A stretch of DNA of 37,507 nt, from the NCBI GenBank assembly GCA_036502005.1, contig DASXZH010000061.1:1-37507 (forward strand). The letters are read 5' to 3'. This document shows positions 1 through 7,679 of the stretch, one piece after another; within the stretch, counting starts at the first letter, position 1, and each line of letters starts with the position of its first letter. A program made the position numbers and the translations under genes. The notes under the pieces are model-generated. The model was not told the DNA's origin and did not search any database. It saw nothing but the letters and a program-made list of their open reading frames with translations. The stretch is from DASXZH01 sp036502005 (GTDB lineage: Bacteria > Armatimonadota > Fimbriimonadia > Fimbriimonadales > Fimbriimonadaceae).

Positions 1-221
1 CGAATTCCAGCTAGCTTTCTAGATAAAAGGCTAAGGAAAACGCTCTGGGCGGCGTCCAGAGGGCATGGAGTCGCCTTTCTGGGCCCGATTCGTGAGGATT
101 CCGCTCCGTTCAGGTTCAAAAATGTGTATAACGACAAGCCAACCGGGAGAGGCGCGAGCCGGAGACATTGTAAAAGCAAATCAATTACTCGGCTTCAAAT
201 CATAAATGGTTAAATACACAA
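1..221. other. Intergenic region before the S9 peptidase
   Basis: I see no gene here. A small inverted repeat (CTCTGG at 43-48, CCAGAG at 56-61) could fold into a 6-bp hairpin, but no T-run follows it, so I do not call a terminator. The peptidase promoter should lie in this stretch. The 50 bases before the start codon are A+T-rich, but I could not fix clear -35 and -10 boxes. Confidence 0.4.
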
Positions 222-2204
222 ATGCGTACTCTTCTCTCCGTTGCGCTCATAACCTCGTTCGCCGGTTTGGCTGCCGCCAAACCTATAACAATCCGCGATT
301 ACCGGTCGCTAATCGGCATCACAAACCCGCAGCTTTCACCCAACGAAAAATCGGTGGCTTTTGTGAAAACCGCCCACGATTTTAAGAATGACAAGGACAT
401 CACGACCCTGTGCGTGGTCGATTTGGCTTCCAAGGCGATCCACACGGTTACAGCGCCCGCTGAAAACGCAACTTCCCCCCGTTGGTCCCACGATGGAAGC
501 AAGATCGCCTTTTTAAAGAACAACGACGATGGCACCATTGCCCAAATCTGTGTAGTTTCATCTTCTGGGGGTTCCGTAAAACAGATAACCCATGTTGCTA
601 CCGGGGTGCAGCATTTCGCCTGGAGCCCTTCCGGCGAAACCTTCGCTTTTGATTCGCCCGATCCAGTTGATATTCAGGGGCACGACGATATCTTTGATCT
701 CGGCGACGATGGCTATCTCACGAATTCAAAGCCCACGCCATCTCATATCTGGCTTGTTCCCAGCAGCGGCGGTAAGCCAAGGCGGCTTACGCACGGCACT
801 TGGAGCGTGATGGAGAACCCGCCTCCTTTCGCGGGAACACCGACCGATCCTTCGTGGTCGCCGGATGGCAGATATATAACCTTCGCCCGGCAGGCTAACG
901 CCGATAATAGCGATACGGACCTCTCTCAGGTTGCCATCGTAGATGTAAAGAGTGGTGACGTCAAGAACGTAACAAGTCAAACAACTTACGAGTACAACCC
1001 GGTCTTTTCCGACAAGATGAACGCTATCGCCTATATTCGCCCTCACGATAGGCCGCTGGGGGTCATGGATGCCTACGCGGCAACTCTTGAAGGCGGAGAA
1101 AAGAACATTGCATCGAATCTTGATCGAGATTGCTTAACCGTCAACTGGCTGCGCAACTTCGACGCAGTGGTTGTCACCGCCAACGATGGGCTGCTTTCAA
1201 CCCCGATTTTGGAGAGCTTTCGCGGCCCGGTTCGATATTTCAAAATCGGTCGTCGCAGCGTAACCGATTTAACGATGGGAGAAGACAAGATGGTCTTCGT
1301 CGCGAGCAATGGCGAGACGCCCACAGAACTCTATTACTTGCCCAAGCTAACGAGCACGCCTATTCAGCTCACCCACCTTAACGAGGCCCTGCGCAATTAC
1401 GATTTCGGCAGATACTACGGCTTTGCGTGGAAAACCCCCGATGGCGAGGTGAACGACGGCGTTCTTACTTACCCAGTCGGGTACCAAGAGGGCCATAAAT
1501 ATCCGTTGCTGGTTTTCATTCATGGCGGCCCAGAAGCAGCATCGTTGGATGAGTTTTTGCCGGGTGAAGGCGAACTTTTGCGACACACCATGGCCGGCAA
1601 AGGTTATTTTGTATTTTCGCCAAACTACCGCGGTAGCGACGAACTTGGCCGAAAGCACGAGCAAGGAATTTTTGGTAATCCCGGAGTTGGTCCCGCAAGC
1701 GATATCCTTTCCGGAATCGATGAACTGGTTAAGGAAGGGTTGGTCGATCCGAACCGTATTACGGTTGCCGGCCATTCCTATGGCGGCTACTTGACCTGCT
1801 GGCTGATCTCCCACGATCATCGCTGGAAGAGCGGTTCCGTGCTGGATGGCGCCGTGGACTGGGCCAACGAGTACAACTTCTCCTCCGACGGAAACCTGGC
1901 ATGGACGCGGGATTCGCTCGGAGGTACGCCCTCCGATCCGGCTACGGCTGATCTCTACAAATCGGGCTCGCCCATCACTTATGCGGGCGATATCACGACG
2001 CCGACGCTGATCATTTCGGGCACTTCGGACGAGACGGTGCCGATTACGGAATCCTACCGGCTCTATCACGCGCTAAAGGATCACCATGTGCCAGTTCGGT
2101 TTGTGGGCGTGCCAGGCGCTCATCACATGCCTTCGGATCCGGTTCGCTACGAGCGTTTCTGGCAGATCACGGAGGATTGGATACTGGCGCATGATAGAAC
2201 GTAG
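222..2204 (+). CDS. Exported S9 family (prolyl oligopeptidase-like) serine peptidase
   Basis: 660-residue peptidase of family S9, expected to cut short peptides outside the cytoplasmic membrane. The N-terminus is a short signal peptide ending near AAAKP. Residues of about 30-400 carry TolB/WD40-like beta-propeller repeats (blocks such as PRWSHDGSKIAF and PSWSPDGRYITF). The C-terminal 260 residues are an alpha/beta hydrolase. The catalytic serine is in GHSYGG (Ser519), the acid is probably Asp603 in GTSDETVP, and the histidine is His634 or His635 in GAHHMP. The domain order matches acylaminoacyl-peptidase/DPP-like S9 enzymes, and the length is normal. The ATG at 222 is chosen because the signal peptide begins directly after it. 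Substrate specificity (dipeptidyl versus acylaminoacyl) cannot be read from the sequence. Confidence 0.9.
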   Translation: MRTLLSVALITSFAGLAAAKPITIRDYRSLIGITNPQLSPNEKSVAFVKTAHDFKNDKDITTLCVVDLASKAIHTVTAPAENATSPRWSHDGSKIAFLKNNDDGTIAQICVVSSSGGSVKQITHVATGVQHFAWSPSGETFAFDSPDPVDIQGHDDIFDLGDDGYLTNSKPTPSHIWLVPSSGGKPRRLTHGTWSVMENPPPFAGTPTDPSWSPDGRYITFARQANADNSDTDLSQVAIVDVKSGDVKNVTSQTTYEYNPVFSDKMNAIAYIRPHDRPLGVMDAYAATLEGGEKNIASNLDRDCLTVNWLRNFDAVVVTANDGLLSTPILESFRGPVRYFKIGRRSVTDLTMGEDKMVFVASNGETPTELYYLPKLTSTPIQLTHLNEALRNYDFGRYYGFAWKTPDGEVNDGVLTYPVGYQEGHKYPLLVFIHGGPEAASLDEFLPGEGELLRHTMAGKGYFVFSPNYRGSDELGRKHEQGIFGNPGVGPASDILSGIDELVKEGLVDPNRITVAGHSYGGYLTCWLISHDHRWKSGSVLDGAVDWANEYNFSSDGNLAWTRDSLGGTPSDPATADLYKSGSPITYAGDITTPTLIISGTSDETVPITESYRLYHALKDHHVPVRFVGVPGAHHMPSDPVRYERFWQITEDWILAHDRT

Positions 2205-2245
2205 CGGATGGCGGATCAGCTTCGAGAGATATAATTAGAATCGCA

Positions 2246-2488
2246 ATGACCATTCCCAATGAACTAAAAGGTGTTATTGTCAGTGACCCAGACATATCTG
2301 GTGGCACACTCTGCTTCAGGGGAACGCGCGTGCCGTTGGCTACATTTCTCGACCACGTCGAGCTGGGATACTCGCTTGACCAGTTCTTACAGGGCTATCC
2401 AAGTGTCCATAGGGATCAAGCATTTTGTGTATTGGAGTGGCTTAGCCACGAAAGCAGAAAGTCTATTGGACTCGATTTGGCCTCGTGA
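2246..2488 (+). CDS. DUF433 family antitoxin
   Basis: 80 residues with the DUF433 pattern: a start like DPDISGGTLCFRGTRVPL, then a helix-turn-helix-like segment (LGYSLDQFLQGYPSV). DUF433 proteins usually act as antitoxins (VapB45-like) that neutralise a PIN-like partner and repress their own operon. The downstream DUF5615 gene starts inside this stop codon (GTGA, 4-nt overlap), the usual arrangement of the pair. The ATG at 2246 has no strong ribosome-binding site, so translation may start weakly. I am confident of the family. The antitoxin role is inferred from the family and the pairing. Confidence 0.85.
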   Translation: MTIPNELKGVIVSDPDISGGTLCFRGTRVPLATFLDHVELGYSLDQFLQGYPSVHRDQAFCVLEWLSHESRKSIGLDLAS

Positions 2489-2832
2489 AGATTCTCCTTG
2501 ACGAAAATCTTCATATATCTTTGCCCCAGTTTATGCCGAGTCTAAACGTAACCCATGTCTTGGCCCTAGGCTGGCAAGGCACAAAGAACGGCAAGTTGAT
2601 GGCAAAAGCTCAGGATGCGGGCTTTGAAGTGATCGTCACTGCCGATAAAAATATGCCGTATCAGCAAAATATACGAAATATGGCGCTTGCCCTAGTTGTT
2701 CTCGACATTCATCCAAATGCTTTGATGCACCAAGCCGCCTGCGTCCCTATGCTAGACGAACTACTGCCGAATGTTGTCGCCGGAGAAGTCTATGTTATCG
2801 AAGGGCCGCGTCCGAAAAGAAGATCTTTGTAA
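2485..2832 (+). CDS. DUF5615 PIN-like toxin
   Basis: 115 residues of the DUF5615 (PIN-like) family, the usual partner of DUF433. The start MKILLDENL places acidic residues Asp6 and Glu7 as in the PIN fold. A second conserved acidic motif is TADKNM (near residue 53). PIN-like toxins are predicted metal-dependent RNases. The GTG start at 2485 overlaps the antitoxin stop by 4 nt, suggesting translational coupling. The C-terminal RPKRRSL is basic. The gene is convergent with the MFS gene, 58 bp away. RNase activity is inferred from the family and is not visible here. Confidence 0.82.
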   Translation: MKILLDENLHISLPQFMPSLNVTHVLALGWQGTKNGKLMAKAQDAGFEVIVTADKNMPYQQNIRNMALALVVLDIHPNALMHQAACVPMLDELLPNVVAGEVYVIEGPRPKRRSL

Positions 2833-2850
2833 TTTCTCTTTATCTCTCCA

Positions 2851-2878
2851 TATCACCTATCACTTTTCACCTATCACG
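2851..2878. repeat. Simple-word repeat (TCACCTATCAC x2)
   Basis: The 11-mer TCACCTATCAC occurs twice (2853-2863 and 2867-2877) in the short gap between convergent genes. It resembles the longer word arrays elsewhere in this window, which also occupy intergenic gaps. Confidence 0.5.
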
Positions 2879-2890
2879 GCGTTCCGTCGC

Positions 2891-4108
2891 CTAAACCCTC
2901 TCCGTCCTGGCCAACACCTCATCCCCTTGCGGTTCACCCGCAAACGCCCCCTCGTCCGGTGCTGGCGTTGCACTTTCCTTGGGCAGCCACTGGTTAGCAA
3001 CTAATGCAATCACGGCAATGCCCACCCCAACCCAAAATGGGATCTGATAGTTCTGATAGTGCTGCCACAACCACGCGCCAGTGCATGGCACGGCCACGGC
3101 TGCGATGTGGTTCATTGTCGTGCCCATTGCCAGGCATGGCGTTAGCTCGCCAGGCCGCACTATTCGGTGTAAATAGGTTGTAAAGCCCACGCTAAAACTG
3201 AACAGAACGTTGTCGATTAAGAACAGCCCATACAGCGCGTAAACGTTGTGGATCGAGGCGTAGCCGAAAAACACCAAAATGAGCCCAATGCTGTACATCG
3301 TCAGCGGCTTTCGCTCGCCGTGCTTATCGATGTATTTGCCCATAGCCGGGGCGGTAAACGAGATCATGATCGCGTTCACAAACTGCAGAATGAGCATCCG
3401 CTCAAGCGGCACATGGTAGACCAGAATCAAGGCAAAGGAAGCGAAGATTGAGAAGATCTGGCGGCGGCAGCCTTCCAAGAAAATCAGCAAATAGTAGAGG
3501 CCGTATTCCTTGCGAATGATAAGCCGGGCGCGCTTCGCGCCTTCGGCGTGGCTAGAAAGCTTGCCGCACATGAGTGCCGAACCAGCAATAGCCACCCCAC
3601 CAACCACAAAATAAACCGAGTAAGGAATGTTCTTAGCGAGGGCTGCCGCACCAGTAGCCACTGCTAAGGCAAGCAAAGTCGCGGCGGATCCAACTGCGCT
3701 CATGCGCCCCAGGTGTTTCCCGCCTTCCACCCCCTTGGCGAGCGCCAAAGTGATTGCCGGCGAAACGGTGGCGTATAGATGAAATCCGACCGACCAGAAC
3801 ACCGTGATCCCAACAAGCCGGCCATAAGTGCCCGCCCACCCGCTTGCTGCGATACCTACGGCCGTTATTAGGAGCCCCAACGCCGCCACTCGCGATTCTG
3901 CCAGGGTAACCAGGGTTCCGGCCATCAGTGCGGCCAAAAGGCCCGGAATCTCCCGCGTGGACTCCATGTTGCCAAGCTGCTGTGGCCCGGCCTGCATTAC
4001 GTCGCGGAGGAAGTTCTGAAACACCCCGCTATAGATTGCGAAGCCAAACGAGAAAAGAAAGGTGAGAAGAGTAAACGTGCGCCAGTCCCTGCGCAATCTG
4101 GCATCCAC
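2891..4108 (-). CDS. Major facilitator superfamily transporter
   Basis: 405 residues, mostly hydrophobic, with about 12 predicted membrane helices, typical of an MFS permease. The central loop between the two six-helix halves is basic (SHAEGAKRARLIIRKEYG). The first helix starts after a short basic N-terminus. The C-terminal tail (about residue 375 onward) is hydrophilic, acidic and probably cytoplasmic. The start used is GTG at 4108; no good ribosome-binding site supports it, so a nearby start is possible. No substrate-specific motif is recognised. It could export a drug or sugar, but the sequence alone does not decide. It is codirectional with, and 153 bp downstream of, the TPR gene. Confidence 0.82.
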   Translation of the reverse strand: MDARLRRDWRTFTLLTFLFSFGFAIYSGVFQNFLRDVMQAGPQQLGNMESTREIPGLLAALMAGTLVTLAESRVAALGLLITAVGIAASGWAGTYGRLVGITVFWSVGFHLYATVSPAITLALAKGVEGGKHLGRMSAVGSAATLLALAVATGAAALAKNIPYSVYFVVGGVAIAGSALMCGKLSSHAEGAKRARLIIRKEYGLYYLLIFLEGCRRQIFSIFASFALILVYHVPLERMLILQFVNAIMISFTAPAMGKYIDKHGERKPLTMYSIGLILVFFGYASIHNVYALYGLFLIDNVLFSFSVGFTTYLHRIVRPGELTPCLAMGTTMNHIAAVAVPCTGAWLWQHYQNYQIPFWVGVGIAVIALVANQWLPKESATPAPDEGAFAGEPQGDEVLARTERV

Positions 4109-4261
4109 GCGTAGAGTTTAGCTTGTGGTTGCCGGATGTCGTTCGGCCGGAGATTCCAACTTCGCTATCTGAATTAAAACTCACAAGCTGGCAACTTCCA
4201 GGACTTTACGAAAAAACTTGGCTCCAAACTAGAAAACCGGCATGGGCTTTAAGAACTCCTT

Positions 4262-5109
4262 CTAACCAGCCATAGCCTTTAGCTTTTCTACCCTGGCCGG
4301 CTCTTCGGCCATCAGCCATTCATCTTTGCTTAACGCCGAATAAGCTTTTAGAAAGTAAGGCTTGGATTCATCCCCCCGCCCCAATGCAAAAAGACACTCC
4401 GCGATTTCCTCGTATACAAAACCGGGGTCGTTTCCGATTTGTATATGTTCTAGCTCCAAGGCAAGCTGCATTTGTAAAGCTTGCTGCGTCTCTCCCGTCG
4501 CGCGTAGACATTTCGCCACACAATAACGGGCGATCAAAATGGGACTCTCCACTCCCTTTGAAACCCTAAAAGCTAGCGCTTTTTTAAAGAGTTCCAAAGC
4601 CTTGTCATAGTCGCCAAGCTCGTAATAGGTCCAAGCCGTGTTGTTTAAAAGCGAGCCCAACCAATCGCGCGTTGGAATGTTCGACGAGGCCTCAGCCATC
4701 GCGATGGCCTTCATATTCCACTCCAGGCCTGCCTCGCCCTTTCCACGATGCCGAGCATGTGGGCGGCATCAACCTCTAAACATTCTTGTCCGCTCCATCG
4801 AGCGTACATAAGCGCCTTCTGAAAATGCTGCCGGGCTTGCATCGCATTTCCCATCGAGTTTTTCAGGCGTCCCAGTTCGATCCAATAGGCCACACCTGCT
4901 TCGGAATCCTCATCTTCGATAAAAGCCCTGGCGAGCGCCAAAGTTGCCCGCGCGTCATCAAAACGCCGTTGCAGACCTTGCGCGCGCGCCTTCTGCGTTA
5001 GAACCACCGCTCGGTCTTCAATCCCAGCTTCCAAAAGAGAATCAAACAACCGTTCCGACGCCGCGGGATCGTTAAAATCCCAAAGCGCCCGAAGCTCTGT
5101 AAACGTCAA
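4262..5109 (-). pseudogene. TPR protein interrupted by a one-base frameshift
   Basis: Two overlapping open frames (5109-4711 and 4714-4262) read as one tetratricopeptide-repeat protein of about 282 residues. The first ends ...HMLGIVE and then leaves the repeat pattern. In the -1 frame the protein continues KGEAGLEWNMKAIAMAEAS and on into a clear TPR (NNTAWTYYELGDYDKALELFKKAL). One extra A in the AAA run at 4740-4742 (minus strand) would restore a single frame. TPR proteins are protein-protein interaction scaffolds. The start is TTG, one base after the pckA stop, so this gene is probably cotranscribed with pckA. The break may be a sequencing error, a real mutation or a programmed shift, and the sequence cannot tell which. 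Confidence 0.78.
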
Positions 5110-5110
5110 G

Positions 5111-6679
5111 CTAGCCTTCAGAGCCGGCTTTCGGAACGCCGCCTTGAACGTAGACCTTGTAGTTCTCCTCGAACATGTCGAAAAGCTTCTTAGCCTGTAC
5201 GTCGTAAGCAGCCTTATCGGCCCACGTGTTGCGAGGTATCAAAACCGCATCCGGAACCCCAGGGCAGGTTTTCGGCACTTCTAATCCAAAGATCGGATCT
5301 TTTTCGAACTCAACACCATCCAGTTCGCCCCCCAAAACCGCATGAACAATCGCCCGAGAATAGTGGAGTTGCATCCGTGATCCAACGCCGTACGGCCCAC
5401 CCGTCCAGCCAGTGTTAATCAACCAAACGTTAGCTTGATGGCGGTTAATTTTCTCGCGGAGCAGATCAGCGTAAACGGTCGGCGGCAACGGCAAAAATGG
5501 CGCCGCAAAGCAAGTGGAAAACGTCGCTTGTGGTTCAACCACGCCCGTCTCGGTTCCCGCGACCTTGGCCGTGTAACCATTCAAAAAGTGATAAATGGCC
5601 TGCTCTTGGCTAAGCCTGCTTACTGGAGGCAAAACTCCAAACGCATCCGCCGTAAGGAACAAAACGTTCTTAGGATGCCCGCCCACGCTGGGAATCACCG
5701 CGTTATGAATGTATTCCACCGGATAAGCGCAACGCGTGTTCTCGGTGAGCGAGCCGTCATCGTAAAGCGGATTGTTGTGCTCATCCAGAATCACGTTTTC
5801 CAGCACCGAGCCGAACCGAATGGCGTCCCAAATGGCGGGTTCGCCTTCTTTGCTCAGCCGAATGCATTTTGCGTAGCAGCCGCCCTCAATGTTGAAAACG
5901 CCCTGGTCCGACCAGCCGTGCTCATCGTCGCCAATCAGGTTCCTTTCCGGATCCGCGCTAAGGGTGGTTTTCCCCGTTCCCGAGAGACCAAATAGCAAAG
6001 CCACATCGCCGCGGCTGCCGATATTGGCCGAGCAGTGCATGCCCATCACACCCTGCAAAGGCAAGATGAAATTCATAACAGAGAAAACCGTTTTCTTCAT
6101 CTCACCCGCATATTGGGTTCCCGCAATGATGACGGTCTTTTCTGTGAAGTTAAGGGCGATGGCCGCTTCGCTTCGAGTCTGGTCGACGGCCGGGTCGCAA
6201 AGCATCTCGCAAACGTCGAGGACCGTCCAATCCGGCTGATAGCTTTTTAGCTCCTCTTCGGAAGGACGAATTAAAAGCTGTTTAATAAAAAGTGCGTGCC
6301 AGGCTTTTTGCACGATGAACCGGGCTTTGATCCTCTCATTGGGATCAGCTCCACCGTAGGTGTCCACCACGTAAAGCTTTTTGCCCTTGGTAAAGGCCTG
6401 TGCTTTGTTAAGCAGGCTGTGGAAGACCTCGGGAGTCATCGGGTTGTTGCTTCCCCACCAAACTTTGTTTTCGGTGAGGCTATCGCGAACGACGTATTTG
6501 TCCTTCGGGGTCCGGCCGGTGTACTTTCCAGTGCGGGCGGTGATGGCACCGTTAGAGGCTATCCGCCCCTCTCCGTTCTGAATGGCGTGCTCCAAAAGTT
6601 GGGCCACGCTGAGATTGTAAAACACCTGCTCCGCGGAGTCGAGGTTGATGGGCTTAGGGTTGGTAGCTACTGACGACAT
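5111..6679 (-). CDS. pckA: ATP-dependent phosphoenolpyruvate carboxykinase
   Basis: 522 residues, the normal length for the ATP-type enzyme. It converts oxaloacetate and ATP to phosphoenolpyruvate, CO2 and ADP, the first committed step of gluconeogenesis, in the cytoplasm. Diagnostic motifs are all present: RTPKD (56-60), MHCSANIG (214-221), the P-loop GLSGTGKTTLS (231-241) and the metal/nucleotide motif DDEHGWS (251-257). The GTP-type enzyme lacks this arrangement. The ATG at 6679 has an AAAGGA-like ribosome-binding sequence just upstream. The TPR gene follows one base after the stop. Complete, with no missing key residue seen. Confidence 0.97.
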   Translation of the reverse strand: MSSVATNPKPINLDSAEQVFYNLSVAQLLEHAIQNGEGRIASNGAITARTGKYTGRTPKDKYVVRDSLTENKVWWGSNNPMTPEVFHSLLNKAQAFTKGKKLYVVDTYGGADPNERIKARFIVQKAWHALFIKQLLIRPSEEELKSYQPDWTVLDVCEMLCDPAVDQTRSEAAIALNFTEKTVIIAGTQYAGEMKKTVFSVMNFILPLQGVMGMHCSANIGSRGDVALLFGLSGTGKTTLSADPERNLIGDDEHGWSDQGVFNIEGGCYAKCIRLSKEGEPAIWDAIRFGSVLENVILDEHNNPLYDDGSLTENTRCAYPVEYIHNAVIPSVGGHPKNVLFLTADAFGVLPPVSRLSQEQAIYHFLNGYTAKVAGTETGVVEPQATFSTCFAAPFLPLPPTVYADLLREKINRHQANVWLINTGWTGGPYGVGSRMQLHYSRAIVHAVLGGELDGVEFEKDPIFGLEVPKTCPGVPDAVLIPRNTWADKAAYDVQAKKLFDMFEENYKVYVQGGVPKAGSEG

Positions 6680-6907
6680 TGTCCTTTACATTCCTTCCTT
6701 ATTAACTTGACGTATGAATTTGCTTGTTATTTTCAAGGGAGATATGCCCAGATTTTACCCGTGGCCGTCCCCGCTGGGCGAGGCCCAGTGGATTCTCGAT
6801 TCTCGAATGTCGCATCTCGATTGACGGAAGAAGTCTTGTGCCCTTGCGTGATAAGTCTCAAACCTGCTCGCGCCACCGATCAGTGCGCCCCCATTCAAAG
6901 TTTGTCT

Positions 6908-6959
6908 TTGCGAGGAGCGGAAGCGCGACGCAGTCGTGCTGGAGCGACGCGGCAATCTA
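6908..6959. repeat. Dispersed GAGGAGCG/GCGACGCGGCAATC-type repeat
   Basis: The stretch opens with TTTGCGAGGAGCGGAAGCG and closes with GGAGCGACGCGGCAATCTA. This resembles a dispersed intergenic repeat seen in many bacterial genomes (TTGCGAGGAGCG...GCAATCT). Its function is unknown; the match is from memory of the motif. Confidence 0.5.
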
Positions 6960-7190
6960 ACGGGCCTTCCACCGGATCTTAAATCTGCGTAGATTGGTGA
7001 GCAGACCTATTTCACTCATTCCGCTTTACGAATGACGCTTCCGTCTCCGCTTCACCACTAGAATTGAGCATATTAGAATCATCTGAGATACGGTTTATAT
7101 CTCATTACTTTGCTATTAATGATATTTTTCTATCATATGATATGGGATTTGTGCAACCAATCTCTCCTTTGCAATCTAGTCTTGAATGGT

Positions 7191-7332
7191 CCTTCCCTCC
7201 TTTCCAAGGAGGGATCGAGGGAGGATGGCAAAGGGTTATCGGCTGTTGGATAGCTACCAATCGCATAAGCTTATACTTTGTGCCAAGTTGGGTTTCACGC
7301 CGCACCCATCCCGTCCTTCCCTCAAGGGAAGG
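7191..7332. repeat. Pair of related hairpin repeats
   Basis: Two GC-rich palindromes. CCCTCCTT/AAGGAGGG (7195-7202 and 7206-7213) has a 3-nt loop and is followed by a GAGGGAGG tail. CCTTCCC/GGGAAGG (7315-7321 and 7326-7332) has a 4-nt loop. Both look like a REP-like family. Neither is followed by a T-run, so they are not called terminators. Confidence 0.5.
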
Positions 7333-7379
7333 GGAATGAACTCCAAAAATTGGCGCTGTTCCCGTGCCAAACTAACACC

Positions 7380-7667
7380 ATGTCAGAAAGAAAGCGGATG
7401 GACTCCGACCAGATCGATGAAAACCTAAAAGTCGTGCTTGGATGGCGGGTTGAAGACGGCAAGCTCACAAAGGACTTCGAGTTCAAAACCTACTCCGATG
7501 GCGTGATCTTCGCCGTCGCCGTTGCCCACAAGGCAAACCAGATGGACCACCATCCGGATATCACAATCGGCTACCAAAAAGTAAAAATCGCCGTGAACAC
7601 CCACGACGTTGGCGGGATTTCTCACCTCGATTTTGAACTAGCGCGGGTCGTCGACTCGCTTACCTAG
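7380..7667 (+). CDS. phhB: 4a-hydroxytetrahydrobiopterin dehydratase (pterin-4a-carbinolamine dehydratase)
   Basis: About 95 residues, the usual size of the PhhB/PCD family. The enzyme dehydrates 4a-hydroxytetrahydropterin, the by-product of pterin-dependent aromatic amino acid hydroxylases, so the cofactor can be recycled. The family signature is intact: DHHPDITIGYQKV followed by NTHDVGG and a C-terminal DFELA helix. A longer open frame from 7278 exists, but its N-terminus is not family-like and comes from repeat DNA. I therefore start at the ATG at 7380; the ATG at 7398 is also possible. No phenylalanine hydroxylase lies nearby, so the enzyme may serve another pterin enzyme or a moonlighting role. 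Confidence 0.9.
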   Translation: MSERKRMDSDQIDENLKVVLGWRVEDGKLTKDFEFKTYSDGVIFAVAVAHKANQMDHHPDITIGYQKVKIAVNTHDVGGISHLDFELARVVDSLT

Positions 7668-7679
7668 TAGAATCCCAAA

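Larger units (their letters stand above)
6680..7379. other. 700-bp intergenic region with dispersed palindromic repeats
   Basis: I find no convincing gene. Short open frames here overlap repeats and match nothing I know. The stretch holds the pckA promoter on the minus strand, a GC-rich repeat (6908-6959), an A+T-rich block around 7060-7140 and two hairpin repeats (7195-7213 and 7315-7332). Confidence 0.6.
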
